From NCBI GenBank assembly GCA_019918135.1, contig WBZZ01001413.1:57501-93601 (forward strand): 36,101 nt of DNA, given 5' to 3'. How positions within the stretch are numbered: the first letter of the stretch is position 1; every line of letters starts with the position of its first letter. Shown one piece after another: positions 18,790 to 28,298 of this stretch. The notes under the pieces were generated by a model, which worked only from the letters and a program-made list of their open reading frames with translations, made no database searches and was not told the origin of the DNA. Both the position numbers and the translations under genes were made by a program. The DNA comes from Paulinella micropora. Taxonomy: Eukaryota > Cercozoa > Imbricatea > Euglyphida > Paulinellidae.

Positions 18790-19679
18790 CGTTAGGCGCC
18801 GAAAAGATCATCTACATGAAATATGCCAATGATTGCATCTCTTATGGGTTTGTCTTTCTCAACGAACATACATAGATCTGCGTCTAGCAATCGAAATCCT
18901 AACTCTTCTTTGGGGCCAAGATTTCATACCAACGTCTGCCGGCTTGTGGGGCATCATACAGAGCTCCATCTATCCTTAATATCATGCCATCATGACCTTC
19001 TCTGTCTAAACCATCTGGGGCGTACGCGTAAACAGGATAATTCATTCTAGCATTCAAGTAAGCATTTTTGAAGTCTATACCATACAACTTGTGACCATGC
19101 CAAGCATCTATCTTAGCTAAGAAAAGTAGTGATCGATGAGCTGCACAAGGTACAAATAGCTGATCTGGATTCTAGCTGACTCCTGGTTCTAGCATATCTC
19201 CTCTCAAAGGTCATCAAGCTTGACTTTATGTACCCATGTCAATCTTACTATCTTCGACACTCCTTCTCTTTTGCTTCCTTGGGGCTTACCCAGGTATAGG
19301 TGTTGAAAGACTTAAGAGCCTCTATCTCTTTATCCATGCCTTCTTTCAACTCTTGAGCTGTTAGCCCTTCGTCGACTATCTCTTTTGGCACACGTAGTGT
19401 GAGGTAGAGTAAAACTTCACTACTATCCTCTCCTAGTATGCTTTCCTCAGACGACTTAGCGTCTTCTAGTTCACCGGGTGGATGGATTGGGTCTACTTAT
19501 ACTTCTTGATTTCACTGTCGAACATCTTTTCAACTAGTCCGTCATCAAAAGATACAAAGTGACTTGGCTTGGGCTGTTTGCGAACTTTAAGTCTATCACC
19601 TTTCTCGCATGGCTTCAAAACTTTACCGGTTCGTTTAGCTTCTTGCCAACTGTCTCCATACCCTTCCTTCGCCCATAGT
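18790..19679 (-). pseudogene. pol: Copia-1 RT N-terminal half, broken
   Basis: Pieces in different frames. 19430-19250 contains LRVPKEIVDEGLTAQELKEG, then EIEALKSFNTYTWVSPKEAK (start of copia RT). 19087-18899 contains VYGIDFKNAYLNARMNYPVY with the first catalytic Asp, then GLDREGHDG, LRIDGALYDAPQAGRRWYE. 18899-18795 contains LDADLCMFV and GIFHVDDLFGA, where the usual YVDD is HVDD, followed by a stop. Several stops and frame changes lie between the pieces, so no RT can be made. Confidence 0.85.
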
Positions 19680-20754
19680 TCACCAAAAGCTACCGCTGGT
19701 ACAACTACCTTGACATTTTCTAATGAGGCATGTTCCTTGACTGACTACCTTTTTAGTTGTGACTGGTTGTGTGTCCGGTTTTGCTGTCGTCCGTTCCTTT
19801 CTTTCTCGTTTCCCTCTCACTATGTTAGCTGTCGTGATTTTATCACATTGCTCCCATGTGAGGCCCTTGTTTGGCGCTTCTCCTTCCCTATATCTCCGGC
19901 TTGGGTGACTAGCTGAAGGGCCTTGCGCACTAAGCGATTCGATGGGTGTTACCCCGTCGTCCTGATCAACAACTTGGCTTTCGTTAGAGACAATGGGAAG
20001 ACCGGAATCTGGACCAGTGTCGTCCTCAACTCCATGTTTTTCCTCATGCTCTTCTGACTCCCCCTGAACTTTCTGTTCCGGTTCTGTCTCCGTTTGCTCA
20101 AGCTGTTCTGGATTGCTACTCTCCCCCTCAGATTCATCGTCCCATTGTACTCCTCTGGGTGGTTGTACATCTTTTCCAACTATATGGGGGTTGAAACGCA
20201 CGTTGCGTACGTTCGATATGACCTTGCGTCCATCCCAAACCCTGTAAAGCTCTTTGAAAACATCGTATCCCAGGAGCATTACACGTTTTCCCCTATAGTT
20301 TCCTTTGCCAACTTGCTTTCCGACATACAGTACTCCCGTACATCCTATTGGTTTCAGTTGCCGAATGGCCGGTTTATAACCCAAACACTGCTCAAAGGGT
20401 GAAATCCCTTGACGTGGTCCGGTTTCAGCTGGCAATATGTTATGTAGAGTGGTAGCGGTGTGTTCCATTTCTGCTCAAAACTTAAGTGGAAGGTTAGCTT
20501 CATATCGCATAGCCCTAGCTGGCCCTGCAGTTATGTCGTTAACTCTTTCAGCTATCGGATTGCCGTCTTTGTCTCCTGGTGCTGAAACTTTCCAAATAAA
20601 TTGTAATGGCTTCCACCATTCGGTTACTTCCACGGGGGGCAACGAATTCGTTGTCACACGTGACAAGTTTGACCTTCCTACCGGTCTGTCGTTCAAACCA
20701 CGCTACTGCCTGCTTAAGACACTCTACAAACTCGTTCTTGTGTCTTAAGTAAAA
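19680..20754 (-). pseudogene. pol: Copia-1 integrase core and C-terminus, broken
   Basis: Directly left of the copia-2 insertion. The sequence runs FYLRHKNEFVECLKQAVAWF, RKVKLVTCDNEFV (second catalytic Asp), a frameshift near 20590, then GNPIAERVNDITAGPARAMR (catalytic Glu) and LPLKF, an in-frame TGA where the family has Trp, then AEMEHTATTLHNILP, GISPFEQCLGYKPAIRQLKP, FGC-like IGCTG, KRVMLLGYD and YRVWD, the copia integrase tail, and an acidic linker. The TGA and frameshift make it inactive. Confidence 0.88.
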
Positions 20755-20759
20755 GTCTA
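20755..20759. repeat. Target-site duplication GTCTA, left copy
   Basis: GTCTA here and at 27315-27319 flank copia-2. Removing copia-2 and one copy restores an open integrase frame of copia-1, which supports this 5-bp duplication. Confidence 0.75.
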
Positions 20760-20805
20760 TATTACAACAAAATATAGTTGTTAGTAATTTCTGACGGCAG
20801 TTACT

Positions 20806-20852
<47 letters not shown>

Positions 20853-21082
20853 ATTGATAAGACTGATCTCAATCAATGACAGTGACTGATTATGTTAGGA
20901 CGTAATACGACAATTACTTTTATCAGCAGGCCATGTGCCTGAGTTTACGGCTCTTTTATTGGCGGCAATCTGTCTACCTAAATAAATTCTCACAATCTGC
21001 TCAACCATCAACTACCAAAGTGAACCGGCTCTAACCCGGCCTCTGCCAACTAGACCGTCTGCCGGAGTTTAATATTACATTG
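20760..21082 (+). repeat. 5' LTR of copia-2
   Basis: Direct copy of 27015-27314. It contains a (TA)n run at about 20815-20850 that is longer than in the 3' copy. It ends TTAATATTACATTG. End positions are uncertain by a few bases. Confidence 0.85.
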
Positions 21083-21095
21083 GGTTATGAGTGCT
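21081..21095 (+). other. Copia-2 primer-binding site overlapping the gag start
   Basis: TGGGTTATGAGTGC at the LTR edge is complementary to the anticodon stem-loop of initiator tRNA-Met (CUCAUAACCC), the half-tRNA primer type known from Drosophila copia. The ATG at 21087 within it is the gag start codon. Confidence 0.6.
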
Positions 21096-21737
21096 TCTGC
21101 TACTACCAGAGAAAAGGACGCGGCGACTATTGTTCTGCAAGGGAGAGCGCCGGCGTTCATCGATGGATTCAAGGGACGGAGCTGGGACGATTGGTTCGCA
21201 CAAGTGCGAGTGGACCTGAGCTCGGTGGAATGCTGGGAGTATGTTGCGCCCCTGAGGGAGGTTCTGGCGTGGAGATCGGAGGTCGAGGCGGAGTCAAGCG
21301 CTGCGTCACCGGACCGTGGTGAAGGGGAGAAGGAAAAGGAAAACAAGTCCCGAGCCAAGTCTGGGAAGAAAGGGACGGATGCGAGGGGGGCGGATGCTAG
21401 GCGACCGGAGCCTGAACCTGCCGTTCGCCTTACCATGGTTCAACGACGCAAAATACTAGCCAGAAGGGCGCTCATGTGGCTGTATAAGGCCCTTGAGTAT
21501 GGGTCACCGGCCGAGCGGATTGTCCGCCATCTAGTCAGGGAGCCTACTCTACGACCGGAGGAGATCATCAACATCCTGAGGCAAAGATAGCAGGGTACCG
21601 AGGTGCATCGGATGCAGAGAAGGAACAACCTGGTGAGTAATTGGCAATTTAATGTGAGAGATGACATGATGGCTCAACTACGCGACTTCGTTACGCACTG
21701 CGACTTCCGGAAGACCACAGGGAGCCGGTTGGAGTAA
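21087..21737 (+). pseudogene. gag: Copia-2 Gag, N-terminal part
   Basis: Starts MSASATTREKDAATIVLQGR five codons' length after the LTR, with no leader. The sequence WDDWFAQVRVDLSSVECWEY and later ARRALMWLYKALEYGSPAER fits the early part of a copia Gag (short strand, then helices), though similarity is weak. A Lys/Glu/Ala-rich insert of about 45 residues lies between. An in-frame TAG (21588) interrupts it. The frame continues open to a TAA near 21735, then Gag resumes in another frame. Confidence 0.7.
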
Positions 21738-21739
21738 GC

Positions 21740-22684
21740 ATGCAAATGCAGTTCGTCAAGACGGCGTTGGCGAGGTGCCCAGAGAAGCACCTGTGGAAAC
21801 CATTCCTCGATGCACAGGTGGCGGAGCCGTCGAGGGACTGGGACTCGTTCGAGAATGCCTTCCAGAGACGGGTGATTGCGAATGATGCGCAGCGGTCTGC
21901 AAACAGGGAAGAGACTGCGATGTGGGCAGGGCAACAGGCGAAAGAGAGCAAGGGCGACAGGGGCGACAAGGGCAAGATGAAGCTCGAATGCTACAACTGC
22001 GCCAAGCCACACAAGTACTTTCGCTGTATGGAAAAATGCAGAATCCCTGGACACGATCATGTGGGGAAGCGCTGTCCTACGCTAAAAGACAGATACAGCA
22101 AGAAAATTCCGAAGGGAGACAAGCCGCAGAAGGAAACGGCCAAGCAACATGGCGGGAAAGGTGGACGCAAGGGGCCGAATGCCGGAAAGCGCCCTCCTGC
22201 CGCGGCCGTGTCATGCATGGCATTCAACCTGCAAGAAAGAAGACCAACGATGGAGGATCCTGTTCCGAGGAGTGTGGACGATGATAAGTACCTGGCACCG
22301 GCGGCGGACGGGTGGGGACTGCGGCATGTGCCTAGGAAGGGAGAGAAGTCGTGTGGATACGCATACATGGCGCAGCGAGACACACCGTTCCTGTTTGCTG
22401 GGCCACCGGAGGCAGAGATAGAAGGGGACCACAGCAACGGGAGGGTGAACATCGCTGACTTCCTAACTGTGTTCAACAATGCACCGCGTGCGGAGCTACA
22501 CTGGTGGAAATGGTATTATAACCTGCGCATAACCCCGGACGATTGGGAGCACTGGGCCGTTGGGCTGGCGGGGGCTGAACCCTGTGACAAGGATACGCCA
22601 GTGCCATACGAGTGTGAGGCTTGTAGCGTCACTCAACCTGGAAAGGCCAAGATGTGCTCAAGGTGCAAGCTGGTGGCGTACTGC
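21740..22684 (+). CDS. gag: Copia-2 Gag, zinc knuckles and first half of MYND finger
   Basis: Continues Gag after a frameshift near 21715: MQMQFVKTALARCPEKHLWK, WDSFENAFQRRVI. Then comes a nucleic-acid-binding cluster CYNCAKPHKYFRC (C-x2-C-x3-H-x4-C) with CRIPGHDHVGKRC behind it, and a Lys/Gly-rich basic stretch. A region of unknown function follows, with WHWKWYYNLRITPDDWEHWA-like aromatic content. The frame reaches CEACSVTQPGKAKMCSRCKL VAYC at 22613-22684, which is the first half of a MYND zinc finger, and then shifts frame. The frame beyond 22684 to 22747 is out of register. Confidence 0.85.
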
Positions 22685-23420
22685 GAGGGATTGTCAACGA
22701 CTGGACTGGGCAGCCCACAGGGAGTTCTGCAACTGGACGCAAGCTGAAGGTAAGGAAGACTGGGCAAAGGTCGTGGCCGGAGGTCGGGAGCCTCGGGGGC
22801 TGGGGCCTCACAGCCTAAACGAGACAAAGCGAAGAGGAGATGTTGCGTATCGGAGGCTACTGAGGTACTGTCATGTCAAGCCGGAGATGGGGAAGAACGC
22901 TAGGGCGCTCCAGCCGAGGTTCAACGACATCCTACTCATGATGGGGCCGCCTAAGGAAGCGAATGAATATGTCGAGGCGAGCTGGGAGAGTCTACAAGAT
23001 GCGAAGAGACACGCGACCTCGGAACCGGAACGGGTGCTGCTACGTGCCAAAGAACGCTTCTTCCCCTGGGTATATCAACTGGCTTCGATTGAGGCTGAAC
23101 GGAAGGAGGCTTTGGCACAACGGCGGGCTATGCAAAACACATCAGCTACGACACTAGGTGAAGGTGGTGGCACTGGTGATATGAGTGGCAGGCAGGGGGA
23201 GTCTACCTCTGCGGCGAGGCGAGTTGGAAGATGGGAAGAAGAACGAACGGTCATCACGTTAGAGAACGATGGAAGGAGGGACCCGGTGCCTCGTAGTGGG
23301 GGAGAGGAAGAGAAGAAGCTGCCGAACACGCCACCTATGGAAGTGGATAGTGGAGGGGTGCAGGATGGTGACGAGCAACCGGCTGGGGAAGATGAACCTG
23401 CTCGAGAGCAAGGTGCTTAG
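22685..23420 (+). CDS. gag: Copia-2 second half of MYND finger and Gag C-terminus
   Basis: In the frame reaching 23420 the text continues ARDCQRLDWAAHREFCNWTQ, which supplies the last Cys, His and Cys of a MYND finger (C-x3-C-x7-H-x3-C), so a 2-nt loss near 22684 split the finger. After it come about 215 residues: LNETKRRGDVAYRRLLRYCH, ASWESLQDAKRHATSEPERV, ending in a Glu/Gly-rich tail. No known domain is recognised in that part. The nominal upstream start of this frame (22560) is out-of-frame sequence. Confidence 0.8.
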
Positions 23421-23447
23421 GTCGACAGGGCAGGACCTACGGCAAAT

Positions 23448-23789
23448 ATGGCTTTCGGCAAGGTGCAGGATGAAGGGCAAGACCTCTACGAAGTATATAT
23501 GGACTGTGGGTCGTCACAACATATGGTACCTCTGAGGGAAGCGCTAATGGATGTCATCGATGAGGACCCTATGGCGGTGAGGGGGATATCTGGATTGATT
23601 GGGCTAAAGGCAAAGGGGAACACATCCTTCACTGGTATAAACGGTGAAGGTGTGCCCCAGGAAGTGGAGATGGGTGAAACCTACGTGCTACCGACGTTGG
23701 ATCGGACGCTATTCTCATCGAGGCGACTGCAACGCGCTGGGTATGCAATTGTGATGCAGGGCACCGAATTCTTCGTCACGAAACGGTGA
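23448..23789 (+). CDS. pol: Copia-2 aspartic protease
   Basis: 114-residue frame matching the copia retropepsin pattern: LYEVYMDCGSSQHMVPLREA with the catalytic aspartate, GISGLIGLKAKGNTSF (flap strand), VPQEVEMGETYVLPTLDRTL and SSRRLQRAGYAIVMQGTEFF. The family motif D-[ST]-G is D-C-G here. The frame ends at a stop and integrase follows in a different frame, about 75 nt on. Confidence 0.85.
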   Translation: MAFGKVQDEGQDLYEVYMDCGSSQHMVPLREALMDVIDEDPMAVRGISGLIGLKAKGNTSFTGINGEGVPQEVEMGETYVLPTLDRTLFSSRRLQRAGYAIVMQGTEFFVTKR

Positions 23790-23864
23790 ATAGATGTAGG
23801 CCCGGGGGACAAAGTACTGATTGGTATTTTCGACCCAGAAACCTGTCAATATAAATTTACAACT

Positions 23865-24950
23865 GTGAACCCACCGAGATGGAAAAAAGAGAAGAAGGAG
23901 TGCTCCCCGTTCCCAGGATGCAACGCAGCCTTTTGGGCGACGAGCATGAAGCCTACTACTACTGTGGAGATGCAAGAGCCCAACGATGTCTTCCACTTTG
24001 GGGAGAATGGAGGGAAAGGGGGAGTGGTGAAATGTGGCTGCCTCGGGTGTGCTACGACTAAGGTGAGAAAGCATTCGACGTTCGAGGGAGCGTCGCTGAC
24101 TATCTGTGCAACGGTGGGGGAAGACTGGAGTGCAGATGGCACCGGTCGGATCTCATTCCATCTCTACGGAGGAATGCAATACTACCTGCTCTTTGTGGAA
24201 AATGTGTCTGGTTACATTAGAGGAAAATGGAATGCTACTCGTGCATCTGAGTTCGCACTGCAACAGCTCAAAGACGTGCTGGCTTGGTCTGAAACCCAAA
24301 CAGGCCATAAGGTGAAACAGTTTAGGACTGACAAAGAGTGGGTCTCGAAAGCGGTGAAAGAATTCCTAACCAGCAAAGGTGTGGAGCAACGGCTGCCAGT
24401 GAGAGCGGACCCGAATAAAGACGCGTGTGCGGAAGCGGGGATTCACATCGTCTTTTCACTGGCAGCTACGTTGCTGACGGCAAGAAGTGTACCTGTGTAC
24501 TTCCTACCATTGGCGGTGGACTACGCTGTGTTTCTGATCAACATGCAGGGACGTGCAGGGGCGAAGGCCACAAGGCACGAGATGATATATAACAGACCTG
24601 CACCGCCTTTCTCAGTCCTGAAGCCCTTCGGATGTCTCTGTGTTTACTACAAGGGTGGAAAGAAGGGGCAAGAGAAAGGGGTACCAGGGGTCTTCATGGG
24701 AGTCCATGTGGAAGAATCCGCCTACAAGATATGGAGTTTCTACGAAAGCAAGCTGGTTACAACTGTGGACATGGTGGTGAGGGACCCTGAAGTGCATGGC
24801 TGGCCTACGCTTTACCCAGGGGGCAAGATGGCGTCATCACTCCAGCATGCTTTCCAAATGGCACACCAAGTGGGAAAAAGTGTCGACAAAAATGACGGTG
24901 TACCCGGAAAATTTTCACCGACAGTGAGCGAAAGGTGTTGGACTCGCTGA
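23865..24950 (+). CDS. pol: Copia-2 integrase
   Basis: 362 codons. The N-terminal part has Cys/His clusters (PFPGCNAAFWAT, VKCGCLGCATTKVRKH) where family members bind zinc, in unusual spacing. The core has YYLLFVENVSGYIRGKW, then VKQFRTDKEWVSKAVKEFLT (second Asp) and DACAEAGIHIVFSLAATLL (Glu). The first Asp is probably in EDWSADGTG, but this is uncertain. A C-terminal region (FSVLKPFGCLCVYYKGGKKG, GVFMGVHVEESAYKIW) matches the copia integrase tail. The usual NGVAER around the catalytic Glu is changed to DACAEA. Confidence 0.85.
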   Translation: MNPPRWKKEKKECSPFPGCNAAFWATSMKPTTTVEMQEPNDVFHFGENGGKGGVVKCGCLGCATTKVRKHSTFEGASLTICATVGEDWSADGTGRISFHLYGGMQYYLLFVENVSGYIRGKWNATRASEFALQQLKDVLAWSETQTGHKVKQFRTDKEWVSKAVKEFLTSKGVEQRLPVRADPNKDACAEAGIHIVFSLAATLLTARSVPVYFLPLAVDYAVFLINMQGRAGAKATRHEMIYNRPAPPFSVLKPFGCLCVYYKGGKKGQEKGVPGVFMGVHVEESAYKIWSFYESKLVTTVDMVVRDPEVHGWPTLYPGGKMASSLQHAFQMAHQVGKSVDKNDGVPGKFSPTVSERCWTR

Positions 24951-25297
24951 CTGGCGGTAGCGGTTGGGAAGAGAATGAAGTGACGGAGGAAGTGGCAGAC
25001 GTAGCAGCCCGGGACGCCGTTGGGGAAGTGTTCTTGGAGGGGTTACAGCCCGTTTCAACTGACGACTCGGGACTTGTCGAGCTGGAAGTCTACGACGAAG
25101 GGGTGTCTGGGGACGTTGGTGGGGACAAGAGGGAGGCAAGGGGTTCAGCTGAGGAGGCAGCACCGAATGGAGAAGCAGAGCCTTCGAGTGGTCCTGTGGG
25201 GAATGAGAACGTCAAGAGGGATGCAAGAGGTGTGCCTGTCGAGTGGACGGGCAACGCCATCGACGTCTCCAACATAGTCGTTGGGGGCGAGGAGTAG
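24935..25297 (+). CDS. Copia-2 acidic linker between integrase and RT
   Basis: Glu/Asp/Gly/Val-rich frame of about 120 codons overlapping the integrase end by 16 nt in another frame. It has the composition expected of the disordered integrase-RT linker and no domain of its own. Confidence 0.55.
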   Translation: MLDSLTGGSGWEENEVTEEVADVAARDAVGEVFLEGLQPVSTDDSGLVELEVYDEGVSGDVGGDKREARGSAEEAAPNGEAEPSSGPVGNENVKRDARGVPVEWTGNAIDVSNIVVGGEE

Positions 25298-25820
25298 AAC
25301 GAGGACGAAGCCGGGCAACTTTAGATCCGGTGCATATCTGGTGACGGTGCCGGTTCCTTATCGCCAGGCGACAAAGTCGGGTTTATTCAACGACTCCAGG
25401 TTTGCCGACATCGACAAACACCTCCGTCTGGGGGCTATCGTCGAGCGTCATGTGTCCGAGAAGCCGGTGGGGCATCCGCTGGTGCCTACTAGGTTCGTGG
25501 ACTTCGAGAAGAGGGCGACGATGGACGGACCGGTGGTCGATACGAAGTCTCGTATTGCTGGGCTGGGGTTCCGACAACCGCGTGGCAGTATGACAAGGTG
25601 GACTTGCCGACTTGTAGAGTGGAGGTCGTGTGGCTGACGTGCGCTGTCGGTGCTACAGGGATTGGAGGTGTATGGCATGGACGAGGAGAGTGCGTTTCCG
25701 CAAGTGAAGCTCCATGTCCCGGTGTGGTTGAAGCCTCCGGAGGGGTACACACCCCCGAACAGTGTGGGAAGCGTTGGGGGGAGTCAACGGTCTCAAGCCA
25801 TCTGGTCATATCTACTGGAA
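25281..25820 (+). pseudogene. pol: Copia-2 RT N-terminal half, broken
   Basis: 25281-25600 carries HVSEKPVGHPLVPTRFVDFE and TKSRIAGLGFRQPRG (family: ..K.D..G...R.KARLV..GF.Q). The frame then changes. 25652-25820 in a third frame has LEVYGMDEESAFPQVKLHVP and WLKPPEGYTPP, corresponding to the first catalytic Asp block and the ..PEGF. motif. A stop follows before the C-terminal half. Confidence 0.8.
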
Positions 25821-26913
25821 TGACCGTGTCGTGCCGACACAAAAGAAGATGGGGCTCCAACAAAGCGTTGTTGACCCTGTCCTGTTCGGCAGGGTGGACG
25901 AGGAGACGGGGAAGACGGAGGTACTTACATACCACGTTGACGACAACATGCATGCGGCAGCGTCGGAAAGCAGCCGGCGCGAGTACGTGGGTAAGCTACA
26001 GCGGGAGTGGGGAAACGTGAAGGACCTTGGGCCCATTAAGCAATTCTTGTCGCTGGAATTCGAGGGAACGAGGGAGGGGGGTGTATCTGCACTCACTTTG
26101 TACCAGCGGGAATACACTGCAACGTTGGCGACCAGGTTCAAGAGGAGTGACGGGAGGCCATGGATGCCAGCCAAGACGCCGTGGCTGCCGGTGGGATCAA
26201 AGATGCAACCGGCCATGACGGAGTACTCCCCACAAGAGATAGTGGGGAGCTACATCTACTTGAATGCAAGTGTGCCTGAGTCGGTCCTGCTGGTCAGTGT
26301 CATTGCGGAACAATCGAACAGGGAGAAGTTTGATTACTGCGCGGCTGAACAACTGCTGCGGTACTTCCTGTATGTAAAGGATCGTGGTGTGAGGTTTTCG
26401 GCGAATGGTAACAGAACCTTGGTGGCGGACTCCGACTCGTCACTTGGGAACGGAAGCCGGATGTACTCGCGGACGGGGGGAGTGGTGTTTTTGGCTGGTG
26501 GCCCGATCATGGTGCGGTCTTCGACCCAGAAGCATCTGGCAACTGGAACCCAGGAGAGCGAAACATATGCCGCCTCGGAAGTCTTGCATGACATGGAAGC
26601 AATGCGCAATTTGATAAAATCGCTGCCGTGGTCCGACGCCAACCCGCTGAAGAGGGATCTGATGGCAAAGCCAAGACTGAACGTGGACAACCAAGCCACG
26701 GTATGTTCAGCACCGAATTCGATCTTTGGAAAGCGGATGCGGCACATCGCGCTGCGCCACTACCATGTAACTGAGTCGATAAGGAAGGGGGAGGTAAGTA
26801 TAGAATGGGTACCGTCAGCGGACAATCGGGCTGACATACTATCTAAAGTCATTACCAGCCCATCGCTATTCGAAAATGGAGCAGACATGCTCTCTGGACA
26901 TACTACTAAGTAG
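25762..26913 (+). CDS. pol: Copia-2 RT C-terminal half and RNase H
   Basis: Long frame of about 380 codons. RT part: LQQSVVDPVLFGRVDEETGK, VLTYHVDDNMHAAA (HVDD in place of YVDD), VKDLGPIKQFLSLEFEGTRE, LYQREYTATLATRF, QEIVGSYIYLNASV, FDYCAAEQLLRYFLYVKDRG. RNase H: LVADSDSSLGNGSRMYSRTG, VRSSTQKHLATGTQESETYA, LNVDNQATVCSAPN, RMRHIALRHYHVTESIRKGE, SIEWVPSADNRADILSK. All catalytic acidic residues of RNase H appear present. The first residues before about 25830 are out of register. Confidence 0.92.
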   Translation: MWEALGGVNGLKPSGHIYWNDRVVPTQKKMGLQQSVVDPVLFGRVDEETGKTEVLTYHVDDNMHAAASESSRREYVGKLQREWGNVKDLGPIKQFLSLEFEGTREGGVSALTLYQREYTATLATRFKRSDGRPWMPAKTPWLPVGSKMQPAMTEYSPQEIVGSYIYLNASVPESVLLVSVIAEQSNREKFDYCAAEQLLRYFLYVKDRGVRFSANGNRTLVADSDSSLGNGSRMYSRTGGVVFLAGGPIMVRSSTQKHLATGTQESETYAASEVLHDMEAMRNLIKSLPWSDANPLKRDLMAKPRLNVDNQATVCSAPNSIFGKRMRHIALRHYHVTESIRKGEVSIEWVPSADNRADILSKVITSPSLFENGADMLSGHTTK

Positions 26914-27014
26914 ACAGAGTTAACACATTGCAACTCAGTCAGTGTCAGTCAGACATAGAAAGGAAGCAACTAGGACAAGTCCTTAGCATTTGAACTACCT
27001 GAAATTAGGGGGAG
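26914..27014 (+). other. Copia-2 3' untranslated end with polypurine tract
   Basis: Short gap between the RNase H stop and the 3' LTR, ending in AGGGGGAG (27007-27014), the plus-strand primer. Confidence 0.7.
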
Positions 27015-27314
27015 CATTACAACAAAATATAGTTGTTAGTAATTTCTGATGGCAGTTACTTTAATTATATATATATATATATATATTGATAGGACTGATC
27101 TCAATCAATGACACTGACTAATTATATTAGGACGTAATAAGACAATTGCTTTTATCAGCAGGCCATGTGCCTGAGTTTACCGCTCTTTTATTGGCGGCAA
27201 TCTGTCTACCTAAATAAATTCTCACAATCTGCTCAACCATCAACTACCAAAGTAAACCGGCTCTAACCCGGCCTCTGCCAACTAGACCGTCTGCCGGAGT
27301 TTAATATTACATTG
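27015..27314 (+). repeat. 3' LTR of copia-2
   Basis: Direct copy of 20760-21082 with about nine substitutions and a shorter (TA)n run at about 27066-27088. It is followed by GTCTA (27315-27319). Confidence 0.85.
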
Positions 27315-27319
27315 GTCTA

Positions 27320-27683
27320 AGATATAACCTGAATAATCGTCTGTTACACAAAACTTGTAGTACTTGCCATTGATGGACATTACTGCCCATGGTCCGGCTG
27401 TATCTACGTGCAAAATCTCACTCGCATAACTAGCTCTCCTAATCCTATTCTTCTTAATTCTGGGCAATTCTTAAGCCTTACCCATCATACAAGCTTCACA
27501 ATATCTAACTAAATCTTCATTGCCTTGCCTAATGCATAGGTCTTCTTTATAGCCTTATGCCCGCTGCACTGATGCATGACGTAAATATCTACAGGCTTCT
27601 TATTTGCACTCTTCTCTGGATACATAGCATATAACACACATCCTTTACTCTCTCTATTCTCGCAAACTTTAGCTACTTCTTTC
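27320..27683 (-). pseudogene. pol: Copia-1 integrase N-terminus, broken
   Basis: On the minus strand: MHQCSGHKAIKKTYALGK (the His pair of the HHCC module), a frameshift near 27530, NEDLVRYCEACMMGKA (the Cys pair) with a stop after it, then RRASYASEILHVDTAGPWAV (first catalytic Asp) and FCVTDDYSGYILD, where copia-2 cuts in. The continuation is at 20754. Confidence 0.85.
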
Positions 27684-28298
27684 TCATTCTCTCTTTCCTT
27701 GGGGGTTCCCTCCCCATTTACCCCGCCTTGGGCTCAAATCGCTTGTTAATGTCAAGAGGTTTGTCATATTCCGTGTCCACCGGTATAGCATTCCCGGCGT
27801 CATTCTCCCCCTGACAATCACGTCACTCTCTTTCACTCTTATGGGGTGCTTTAGAATAAGCAACTGTCCGTTCTGGTGAATAACAGATCTGTGGTAAAAG
27901 TGATCCATGCTGCCGGTTGAAACTATGTTCACAGGCACACTTGGGTCGTACAACATTTTTTTCTTTACCATCACGGGTTTTCCTGTCCCATCTACACGGG
28001 TCAATCTTGCCTCTCCCTTCTGGTTCACTACGCTTTCTCCGTTTCCAGTGATCAGACTGACTGGGGCAATATCGGAAAGGTTGCTTAATATAGCTGTCGA
28101 GCAAGCTATGTCTCGTGACGATCCACTGTCCTGCACTATCATCCTCTCTTTCTTGCTTTTCCCCTTACCTTCTGCTACCATCAGGTTGTGCTCGATATCT
28201 TCCGTGTTCTCCTTTTCTTTCTCTTTCTCTTTCTTGCTTGCCTCTCTTTCCTTTCTTTCCTTCTCAGCTCTCTCTTCGTTGTATCGCTCTTCGTACAT
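27684..28298 (-). CDS. pol: Copia-1 Gag end and aspartic protease
   Basis: 204 codons. The first 45 residues are a Lys/Glu-rich charged helix (Gag tail). Protease follows: ERMIVQDSGSSRDIACSTAI with an intact D-S-G, VSLITGNGESVVNQKGEARL (flap), KKKMLYDPSVPVNIVSTGSM and the strand ILKHPIRVKESDVIVRGRMT. This fits the copia family (LDSGAS.H, then ..V.LADG, ..L..VL.VP....LLS). It leads into the integrase start. Confidence 0.85.
   Translation of the reverse strand: MYEERYNEERAEKERKEREASKKEKEKEKENTEDIEHNLMVAEGKGKSKKERMIVQDSGSSRDIACSTAILSNLSDIAPVSLITGNGESVVNQKGEARLTRVDGTGKPVMVKKKMLYDPSVPVNIVSTGSMDHFYHRSVIHQNGQLLILKHPIRVKESDVIVRGRMTPGMLYRWTRNMTNLLTLTSDLSPRRGKWGGNPQGKRE

Larger units (their letters stand above)
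20760..27314 (+). mobile_element. Copia-2: plus-strand Ty1/copia element inside copia-1 integrase
   Basis: A 6.55-kb element with direct LTRs (20760-21082, 27015-27314), target duplication GTCTA, gag starting at the primer site, then protease, integrase, RT, RNase H (copia order). The LTRs differ by roughly nine substitutions plus TA-run length, so it is older than the gypsy insertion if rates are equal. The LTR ends are not a canonical TG...CA; they were set by the split target. Several frameshifts break gag and pol. Confidence 0.92.

Noticed and set aside
20466..20474. TGA read as tryptophan (nuclear code change)
   Set aside because: TGA stands where copia integrases have Trp, but the same element uses TGG elsewhere and has other stops and frameshifts; simple decay is enough.
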